A stretch of DNA of 64,000 nt, from assembly GCF_964355755.1 (NCBI RefSeq), contig NC_092679.1, positions 2,666,001 to 2,730,000 of the forward strand. Reading direction: 5' to 3'. Position numbers and translations under genes: made by a program. Source of the DNA: Antedon mediterranea. Taxonomy: Eukaryota > Echinodermata > Crinoidea > Comatulida > Antedonidae. Below the pieces are notes generated by a model. That model searched no databases. It saw only the letters and a program-made list of their open reading frames with translations, and was not told where the DNA came from. Shown here one piece after another: positions 33,401-45,400 of the stretch; position 1 is the stretch's first letter; each line of letters starts with the position of its first letter.

Positions 33401-36400
33401 CTGAAAGTGTGGTTGACCGAGGGCATTATTTAATTACATTGAGAATGTCAAGCCACCTGACCTTGTATGTTCTCCCTTTTTCTTGCTCGGTCAACCATTG
33501 GTTGAGTCTTCATTTGGAAAGCATGTGTTAATTTGCATAGTCTTAACAGGTGTTTCGATCTGAAAATTTAACAATAATATTTCATTTTATCTGTGTATAT
33601 GTATTTACATTTCTTGTCATTTATCAGTGTAGGTTCTGTGTAGGTTCTGCTTTCTGTATAACCCTGGTATAACTTGTTTTACTTTCTAATTGGCATTATT
33701 GGCCTACTGTTCAAAGTGGTCAAGTGGCAGATCTATATACCCAATGCCAACAATCTGAAAAAGTTTAGAACATTTCCTAATGTTATATTATTGCATTGTA
33801 TTTTTCAAAACTAAAGCTCTGTCTACACTATCAAACTTAATGTGACAAAAAAATGTGATGTGCCCATATATGGTTATGATGATGTTATACCACTAACATA
33901 TGTGGGTATATCACTACCATATTTGGGCACATCACACTTTTTTTGTCAAAGTAGTTTATAGTGTAGACAGAGCTTTAGGAAAAATGTGGACTTACTTGGC
34001 TTCATTTCCAGTGTAATAATTTATTTTTCTTCCGTCTGATACGCCTTCAACTTGAAGTTCAAATTTCTTTTTCTGAAAATAAAAAAAATGTTTATCATTT
34101 AACAATCTTACAACAAATGGTTTTATAATCATCATTTGTAAAACACATGTCTGAAAATATCATGCTGGACCAGGAACCTTTAATGTGAAAAACATATTTT
34201 GTGAATAAGCAGCCCACTGGTGATACCAATAGTGATGGTACATCAATAAAATAAATGTATTTCTAAGATTTTAATGAAATAAAATACATTTTCCATAAAA
34301 AGTTAGTTACTGTATTCATTTTTACACTATATAATATATATAATAACATTTATTATATAGAATTCTATAAAAAATTAGACACATTAGGTTTTTTCTGTTA
34401 CATCATAATAAATAAAAAAAAAAAACGTATTCAAAAGAAAGCAACGCTGACAGAATAGCTAGTGATAAAAAAAATGTATATAGCGCCCTCAATTATTTCT
34501 TCAACTGGCCTTATTAGTTAAATCGTAGAGAAATTATTTAGATAATCTAATCTACAGTACTTATCTAAATAATTCTTCCATGGTTAAATGAATTTCTCCA
34601 TTCATTTGTCACAAAGAAATTCCAAATTACAAAATTTTCTTTACGAAAATGAGAATCTCAACAATTCTCACACATTCTGACAATTTAAAGATGAGAAATG
34701 CTTAGAAAAATGTATTAAAATCAGACTAAATGAGGTTTATAAGTTCAGTACAAAAGATAAAAAGACATACTTGGAAAACAAGCCGCTTAATAATATTCCA
34801 AGCATATTCACAGAGTAGGTACTTTCCTTCCCCAGAGTCCTGAAATAAAAATAAATAAAAATACAGTTTTTATCTAATTCATCAATTGGTTGATTATAAT
34901 AAAATAATAATATTGAAATTTATAAAGCGCTCTTTACCGGAGTCTAGGGGATAGAGTGTAATGGATGATGATGATGGAATGATTATGTATCGCTACATCA
35001 ATATATACCCACAGAAATAGATATCAGATACTTTTTAAAATATATATAATCATTTTCATAAAATATATACACACTAAAATAATGAAAATTCATTTTTATG
35101 AAATGTATACACTCTAATAATAATAATCAATTCATTTTTATAAAATTTATAGACACTATAATAAACAATTCATGATACACAAATTTAAATTCCTTAGTTG
35201 TTAGTGTTGACGCTAAATTTAATTACATCAGCGCAGGTACCGCGTTACGACTGAGTCACGGGAAACCTTGAAACACGACATCACTGATGAACGTAAGGAA
35301 TTTAACGAGGATGACACAGCCACAGGACCACTGACTGAGTTAAAGTATTTGGTGATATGGTATTTCAAGCGAATGGTGCAATTAGAGTCCCAGTGGCATT
35401 TCAGTAATATTTTGCATACATTACAAACACACTTTATTGTGATTGTGAATGTGAGTTATATATCCGCATACCATTTACTAGATATTTATCTACTGGCATT
35501 GCACTGTACTCAAAATCACGCTGCATAAGTTATAAAGCCCAGTCTACACTATCAAACTTTATATGACAACAAAATGTGATGTGCTCATATATGGACTTGA
35601 AGATGTCATATTAGTACTATATTTGGGCACATCACAACCATATTTGGGCATATCACTACCTTATTTGGGCATATAACTACCATATTTGGGCATATCACTC
35701 CCATATTTGTATATCACACTTTTGTCAAACTAGTTTGATAGTGTAGACAGTGTTCTTCAGTAGTTTGTTATGTAAAACAAAAAATAATTTGTATTTAAAA
35801 ATATAATTTGTATTTAAAAATAAACTAATAATTATAGATACTATATCTGCAGATAGAGTGGACATGAACTGTAAAGAAAAACCAAGCAAATTCAATAAGT
35901 ACTAAAACAAAATATGCACGTTCTTGGTCGCCATCTTTAAGAAAGAATTATATTATTGGTAGGTTGTAAGCACGTACTTAGACACCAACTTGAAATAAAT
36001 ACACCTGACAATACTTATTGTTTTCAGTGTTCAAGCTGTGACGCACACTTCTTATCTATTTTTAGACACGTGTTTAGATTACAAATTAACTTTAACAATA
36101 TTTGAAAGTTTATTTCAACTGGTCAAAATTTTCTGCACCATAGAGAGTGGTAAAAAATGTGATTGTAAAATATTAGGCCAAATACAGAAAATTGTTAGTT
36201 TCACATCTGGGAATTGATATTTTTTGATGATGTGCTTTACTATTAGTAACCAGGGCCATAGCCACCAGTACTGTAAGGTTTCAACCTGATCACTTTTTAA
36301 CAGGGAACAGGAACTTGAACAGAGATTGTTGCCTTTCCTTACAAAAACCGGACCACATTTCTTGTGGCTACATCACTGGTAATGCTCATAGCTATTGTAC

Positions 36401-39400
36401 CTACCTAACAACATAATGATAGCTTTAAAAGTCCAGTCCAGACACACCTTGGGAAAACTTGACGATCGCAAGCATGGATTATTCAATGCACTAGTAAAAT
36501 CTAAAGCTAATCTAACCCAGTGAAAACAAAAATTGAGCTCTGCATAGAAGAACATTATGTAAACCTCTGTCTACACTATCAAACATTATGTGACAAAAAA
36601 ATGTGATGTACCTATATATGGACATGATGATGTCATATCACTACCATATTTGGGCACATAACACTTTTTTTGTCAAACTAGTTTGATAGTGTAGACAGAG
36701 CTTAAGGGCTTAATGATGGAATCACATGTTCAACACTGCTGGCAAACTTGAGTGTATTTCTCATACCCCCTGCTTGCAAGAATGCTCTAACTATGATTTC
36801 ATAATAAATAAATGTCCATACCACTAGCCTAAATACCAGAGAAATTAGATAAATGAAACAAGAGATAGCTTTTATAGCAGCCAGGCCCTAAAGCATTTAA
36901 CATTCGCTAGAATTAAGTTTACCGCTTAGTAAAATTCTGAATTACACATATTTTCTCTTTCTTTTTCTGTAGTTCTTTGAGATAGTTTGAATAAGGTGTT
37001 GAGAGGTTGACTTAAATGTATTTGGGGATCATGTTATTCTACTGCAATTACTGCAGCAACTAAATTCTTTAAACATGCTTATGCAATTATTTAGCAAGCT
37101 TTTTCTTTTGGCAATCATAAACAATGTTTATTTATACAAACATCTATACAAACATTGACATTTAATATATCTATGATGTATGGATTTGAAATAAGAACAA
37201 ACAACAAATAAACTAAAATATGGATACGTTACTGCAGTAAAACAAAGTAGTTACTGCAGTAACTGCAGTAGAATTATTTTGATAATTTAATTTTTTCTTA
37301 ATAAATACATCAATTAAAAAACATATTTTTCTTTTTTTGTGTTCTTTTACTATGGATATTATTTCAACATAAAAGTATAAATTAAACAAAATTTTTTTTA
37401 AACCAACATACTCAACCCACCAAGTTATTTTTAACAATATTATTTAAGTAAATAAAGCAAACGCCACAACTGTGAGGTACAGGTAATCAATTATTAAAGA
37501 ATAACGTGACGCTTTTATTGTCGACGGGCACTATGTTTTAATTTTACTAATGGAATGCGAAAGAAAAATACTAGTTTACACGATCACCTCTAAACTTAGA
37601 TTAACAGATAGGCATGGAAATGTTACTATATAATGAATTGGTTTTAATTCGTCCAGCTGTTCGCGTGAATACTATCAGATATTCCTAGCACCTGACAGAC
37701 TTTTAGAATCATGTGAATGCAATTGTGTTGATATACACCAAGCATTTCTACCCAGTGAAAAAATTCAAGATACAAGCAGGTTTTAACAAGCCCTAAGGCG
37801 GGGGTCACTGACCTCATAGAGTTGAACGCCCCGAGTACAAATACCGAGCCAGATCGACGGAGTCTCTTCAGTCTTTACCTGCAAGGAGAGAAGGTTTCAT
37901 TTGTTATAAAAAAGATGGGTATGCAATTCATGTGGAATGTTCTTATTGGAATTCCATATCAAACACAATTTAATCTTAATTCGAATGTACTTAATTGAAT
38001 TTGTAAAAGTAAAGATTGATTGAGCAGAAAACGGATTTCCTCATAACTACAATACTATAGTAAAGTCTGTAAATGACCCATTTAGCAGTATACTGTTTAA
38101 CTTTGAAGGTCTTAATAATGCATTTATGTCTATTCTACCTCTGATTGGATAATATAATATTAATACATTGCTTGAGATAAAGAATCCATTGTAAAACACA
38201 TTCAAGCTACTGTACCTTCTTTAACCTATAAAATTGCATCGTATGTTCTATTGTCGTGGAAGCCTCACGAATAAACGCCTTCTGAGCATACACCTTGGTT
38301 GTTCCTCGTTGATCACGATGCATCATGGGAACATGCTTAAGAATGTAAGACTGCCCTCGCCTTCTTATTACCTATTTCAATTGGACAAACAGTATATTAC
38401 AAATTAACTGTAGAAGAAAATATTTTATAACAATCTAATTTATTAGTCAGGTCTAATTTATCCTTTGAAAATTAGAATCATATTATGTGTGTCAAACACC
38501 TGTTTTTTTTTAAACCTTATAAATGAAATATTAAAACAAATTAGAATTTAAAAAAAACACCTTTTTGGAAGGTGTTGGTAATAACTTTGATGATTTTGTT
38601 TAAATGTAAATCAAAAACAAGTTGCAATGTTATTATATTATACAAAATGTTTTTTTTTAAAGTCAAGATTAGCTATTTATGGTCCGTCCTGAAATTCGTG
38701 CCATAAACAAATATCTAGAATGGTTTTATCATCAATCAGATTGATTGTAATCTTTTAAATGCTCTGCCTAGGTCTGTAGGCGTGACCTGCGCGACAAAAT
38801 AAGCAAATGCTTTAAAGTCATTCTGGTAAAACTAGAATATAAACCCATGGCACTCAATATCCTGTCAATCCATCAACATTACCACAAACAGGATACAGCA
38901 TTAAATAAACAAGTTTGACAATAAAATAAATGGACCATTTTCTTAACTGTTTTAAACAGTAAGAATTATGATTGTGATACTGTAGGAGATGAGTACGAAC
39001 TTAGAAAAATTAAATATTAGGAGAATTTATGAAAGCGTGATTGGGTTCTACTCTGTCAAAAAAATATATCCGTATAATGTTCTAATGTGCATTGTAGAAA
39101 CTGTAACTCCAACATTACATCTTTAATATAATTATAATACTTCAACATGATAATGAACAAGAAAATAAAAAGCTCTGTCTACACTATCAAACTAATTTGA
39201 CAAAAAAAAGTGTAATATGTGCCCAAATATGGTAGTGATTACTCCAAACATGGCAGTGATTATGACATCATCATGTATGGGCAAATCACATTTTTTTGTC
39301 ACGCACAATTAATTGTGTAGATAGAGATTAAAAAGTATACTATAGTACTACAAATTTGATCAAAGCATGCTTGTAAAAAACCTCACCCATTCTGGAAAGT

Positions 39401-42400
39401 ATTTGTAGGGGTCAAAATAATGACACTTGTGTAGTTCGTCGGAGTGGTTACCGAGGTCAGCCTGTAAGGCGTATGATGCAAGAACAAAGCATGCTTCTTC
39501 ACGGAATAGCACAGGTGCTGCTAGAATGTTCTGCTTTAGTTGAAGGTAGTATTGGTGGCGTGTAGCATCATCCCTGGAAAAAGAACGAAAACATTCACAA
39601 TAAATGAAATTTACAGTATTTACGGGTATTGCTAAACACCGCAAACCCCGCAAACCCCCGCAAACCTCCAAAAAAACATAGCAAACCCCATCGAACCAAC
39701 ATAAAAGTGATTGAATCATGTAGTGTACAACCCACTGGGTATATCAATGTAAAAAAAAAAATACATTTTTACTGTTAACTAATTATTTTTGGGGTCAAAC
39801 ATCATTTTTTGGTCAAAAATGATTGCTAATTTTTAACCAAAAAATGATGTTTTATCCCCAAAAATAAGTAGTTAACAGTAGAATAATTTATATACCCAGT
39901 GGGTTGTACACTACATGATTCAATCACTTTTATGTTGGTTCGGTGGGGTTTGCTATGTTTTTTTGGAGGTTTGCGGGGTTTGCGGTGTTTAGCAATACCC
40001 GTATTTATTAATATTTAATAATGATTCATATAAGTATTTACTTAGTGTATAGTAGATATTATTAGGTAGCAAGCATTTACGGATCCAGGATTTAAATTAG
40101 AAAAAGGGTGGGGGGATGAAAATAAAGGTGAATAGAGTCTATCCTATCTTTTGCATTGCAAATTTGGAATTTTGAGGTTTTTTGTTTTATATTTTTTTAG
40201 GGGGGAGGGGGGTTCTTTGGGCTAGGCTTTGAATCGTACTGAAAAAAAATGTGCATAATACAGTACAGTATAGTGTACTACAGTAATTGTAACATTTACT
40301 TTACAGAGATTATTCAAAAAAACAATTATTTAATATTACTATATTATTCCTTGGTGACAGATACATCCCCTTAAAGGGGGATTCTGGGTTTAAAATTGGT
40401 TTTAAATATCGTTTATTTATTAAATAAAAAATATTATAACAATATAGACATGTCAGAATGAAGAAGTAATAACGAGAAATTAAAAAAATTAAATTTCATA
40501 TACATTTTAGGGTAAATTCATGGAAAGTCTGTTTTTCAGCAGCTTAGGGAAGCTCATTAATATTCATGAGATATTCACAAAATCACGTCACCAGTGGATT
40601 CCAAACTCGCGACGACGTCATGTACGTTGTGTTTGTCAACTAATTTACATCTCTCTCCCCTGTCAAACGACGACCACCCGATCATTGTGAAATACATTTT
40701 TTGTAGATAATAACAGTAGTAGCATATATTTATTTGACATTTAATGAAATACAAAATTTAGTACAGATACGGAGTCATAAATTATACTATTTTTATACCT
40801 CTATAGTACAGATCGTATTATCGGCTTCACGTACAATACTACTCTAGGCCTAGCCTAATAATAATAATAATATGGGCGAGAGCCATTCTGACTAGGGATT
40901 CCATGCCACAATGGCTATGTTAATACAATGGGGCCCATGGGCCTAGCTAGCCTACTACTAGACGATTGGCCCATAAATAACAAAACCCATCCTATCAACC
41001 AAACTCCTAAACAATCTAAACCTAAAACGTTCTACAAAATCGGCTGTAAATATTGAAGCAAAACAAGGTCCGATCGCCGTCCACACGTATGGTGTCCCGA
41101 TCGTCTACTAAGTAGGCCTAAAATAAAATAGGCTTAGTTTACTCTCCAAAAAAGCAGATACTCATGCATCAAGCAAGTAGACCAGGTAGTAGGAAGGAGA
41201 CCTAGCCGATCCGGCCCAGTTAAAAATTGAGCTAGCTAGTGTAGTAGACCCTATGCGAATTGATACTACCAGGCCTTTTACTATAGGCTGCACTACACAA
41301 ATATTCCAACTCTCTCATTCGAGCTGTATTATCTATACCATTCCGGTAGGTCAAGTCGACCTTCAATCAAATACTGTACATCGTTCATGTTGTGATTATA
41401 GACGGGGTATACTCGACCCGACCAGTTTGGTATTGTTGTATCTGCTTATCACGTGACGATGTCAGGCATGGGCAGCAGAGAGAGCACGTGTATCGTCGTC
41501 TCGCTTGATCCTCAGCAGGAATGTACAGTATACGTTACGCTTCATTGATTTTGATTTTTCCCTAAGTCGGTGCGAAAATCGGCAAACGTAAAGTGCAAAC
41601 ATATCTAATTTTTCACTGTTTTGATGAATTTTCATAAAAAATTGACTTTATAAATAGGAAGACCGACTAAAATTACATCAGATAAGTATAATTTTACAAA
41701 AGTAATTGATATGGTTTATGATAACGAGTCGTCGGAAGATGGACCATTTCACGAATTTCCTATTTTGTAACCACAGTGTGATTTTGCCGTAGCTGCACTT
41801 GTAATCTGGCCTGATTTCACAGCCTTCGTTCTGTTTCACTGGGCGCTTATATAAATTGAAACTTTTACCGTTCAAGAGACAAACAAATATATTTTACATT
41901 TTTTACTATTCATTTTAAACCCGGAACCCCCCTTTAATATTACCTAAACTTTATTTAAATAAAAAGTGATTTTCTGATGGAATTTTCTCTCAATTAGTTA
42001 CTATAATAAATTCTTGTTATACAGAAGAATGTTTGTAAAACCAAATTGGTTGATTAAATGGTTGATTAAGTTTTTCAAGTTCAGTTGCTTACTGTGTACA
42101 GTCAGCATGTTTTATCAATCATTATACAAGACATAGATTCCAGCATATCAATTTCCATGAAATGAGGAGCCTGTTGCTGTATGGAAAATAATTCCCAAAA
42201 GTATGGGCAGCCATAAAGGACAAATATATCAATCAATCAATCAATGTTTTGTGAACTTCACTATCTCATTGGCAAAGCATGTTCATGTTTCCATGATGAC
42301 CAGGTATAAATAATGGTGGCTATCATTATTAAAGATTTATATTCCCCACTGAAAAAAAAATGTTTGTTGTTGAATATGCCATTTTAATGTCACATAATAT

Positions 42401-45400
42401 AGTTATTATTCACTTTGACCAAAATATCTTTCTTTTGAGACAGCATTTGATTGAGGGCAAAGGGGGAAGGGGGGAGGGGATGGAGAGGAGTGGTTTTTCC
42501 TTAGAGGGAATAATGTCAATAAATAAATTTTGTTCATCATGTACGTTAAAAAATAATCCAAAATATAAACATTTTGAAATATGTACATCATTTAAATAAA
42601 ATAAGCTAATAAAATCCAAAGAAACTATTTCCTCTTTAAATACCTAAAACAATGTATGGAATTTTATGTTGTCAAAACCTTGTACCCACAGGGAACAGAC
42701 TGCCTTACAATGACCTGGCTGACCTACGAGGCTATTCTAAGCAGATAATTGAGAGATTTTTATGTGTCAAGGTTCTGTTGTTAATGGACACTATAACTAG
42801 GCTAATACCAAGGCCACATGTTTGGTAAAACCATGTGGAAGTGTGGGCTGACAACAAAAAAAAGTCAATATTATATTAAATGTATGGTGTGTGATTGTAA
42901 CAAATAATGATGGATTTTTCAGCATTGGTGAACATAATTGTGGTGGGATATCCACATTTAAACAGTCCTGCTTTTAAAATCTTCCATCTAGCCTAAAGTT
43001 TATTTTTAGGCCTTCCACCAGCCTAATTTCAATACAGCACCCATCTTTAAGGATGGCAAAATATTGATCATTTCAGTCTTTTGAATGCTTTATATAGTGC
43101 TAAAATATAGGGACATGTTTTATAAGTAAACCGCTTTGTTTTTCACCACCTAGGCATCCCTTACTCTTTGAAAACCACACACCTTAGCCTTCTCTACTAC
43201 CTACTACCATAGAGATATTACAATATCTCTATGGTAGTAGGCATAGAGATATTAATAAGTAAGTAAGTAATATTTATTGCTTTCCAAATACAGTACAAAT
43301 AAATAAAACAGTATAATGTAAATGAAATAAAAAGAGAAACAATTAAATATAAAAATACAAGACTAGACAAGAAAATAAGCATGGAAAGCAGGGGATGGCC
43401 CTTTAAGCCCAGAGGCTTGTTTCCAAAGGGGTCCCCAACTACCATATCCCTATGGTAGTAGGCATAGAGATATTACAATATCTCTATGCCTACTACCATA
43501 GAGATATTGTAATATCTCTATGCCTACAGTACTACCATAGAGATATTGTAATATCTCTATGCCTACAGTACTACCATAGAGATATTGTAATATCTCTATG
43601 CCTACTACCATAGAGATATTGTAATATCTCTATGCCTACAGTACTACCATAGAGATATTGTAATATCTCTATGCCTACAGTACTACCATAGAGATATTGT
43701 AATATCTCTATGCCTACAGTACTACCATAGAGATATTGCTACTATTACTACATTTCAGCATCATTTTATATGTCATACATAGTGAGTGGAAATTAGATTA
43801 AATACCAATATTATAGAACAAGCCAAAAGTGAAGAGGGTAAGTGGTCCAAAGCTTAAAATAGAGAAGTCTCTGGTTAATGTTCTAAAGTTGAATTTAAAA
43901 TGGATTGACGCAGGTGATGCCTAAAATTCACAGAAAATGAACAACCGATATTAAACACCTTACTGAGTTCACAACCTTCAATTAACCTGCCTAGCAGTAT
44001 AATATAGTGAATTATATGTTTTTATTAACAAAATTAAGACTTTACATTTTTCTTTGAAATATAAATTTTTTGCAGTTTCTAGTCATAAAATGTTACATTT
44101 TATGACTTTCTGAAGAAAGTGTTTTTTTTTTTGCCGTTATGATTGATGTTAAGTCACATACTTTATTGACATTTTTAACATCTGTGAAATTTATCACCAT
44201 GACAACTAACTGATTAGATATAACTTCTTGATAAGTTTCTAAAATCTTAGCAGAGAAAGAGAAATAAAAATTAATGGAGGTTGGAGTATTGTATGATTTC
44301 AGGGATGATAAAATAACATTTTATAGTTTTACTGTCAGGAGAACTACAGCAATATCGTAAATAAAATATGTCGCAATTAAATTTCAAATACCTTAAAATT
44401 TTATGTTTTGATAAACTGTAGCACAAAGGATTATGGGATAGTTTGTCATTCATTGCATTTCTTTATAGTCAATGTTTTCGAGTGATATGGATAAAATACG
44501 TTCAGAAGTTAAAATATTGTAAATAATTATTCTACAAATACAAAAACAGTAATTATTTGTTATATATACACACTGTGAATATTGTCAAAAACTAGGCCTT
44601 ACGCACATAAAAAAATATATAATAAAGTAAAAAATATATCATACTTTAACAATGAGACATGCTCCACGTATAATTGCACTCGAAACCAAACTTGCACTAC
44701 AGGCTTCCCAGACTTGTCCAAACCCTGAAAGAGTTGAGAAAAAAAGGTAAGGTAAGGGAGATATGAAAAAGCCTGAAATTCTGATAATCAGGCACTTATA
44801 ATTGTTAATGTAATGTATTGTCTACACTATCAAACTTTATGTGACAACAAAATGTGATGTGCCCATACATGATGATGTCATATCACTACCATATTTGGGC
44901 ATATCACTACCATATTTGGGCACATCACTCTTTTTTTGTCAAACTAGTTTGATAATGTAGACAGAGCATTAAATGAGTATTAACATTTTAAAAATTCAAC
45001 TGTATAAAATTATAAAAAATCCCAAAACGTTGATTAAAAATAAGCATATTCTTCTAATAATTATGTACTAAAAAATCCTTTTTATTTTTTTAAAATACAG
45101 AATTCAGCACTCATAATACTCAGTAATGTTAATTTTACAATATCATTTTTGCGGTACATTGTATCCCCTGACCTGGGCCTCTATAAAGCTCCCTTTGGAA
45201 TTTCACCTATGTAAATTCTAAAATGAGTCCAGCGATGAGAAGGTACCTTGCTAACCTACTGTGTAAAGCTACCATTAGTAAATTTCATTTGAATTACTGT
45301 AAAAAGCTACTATACCAATTTGTATACTACACATTTAATTCATAAATTGTACCGGTGTTCAATTCTATAAAACCACCTTCAAACATTTACATAAACTATT

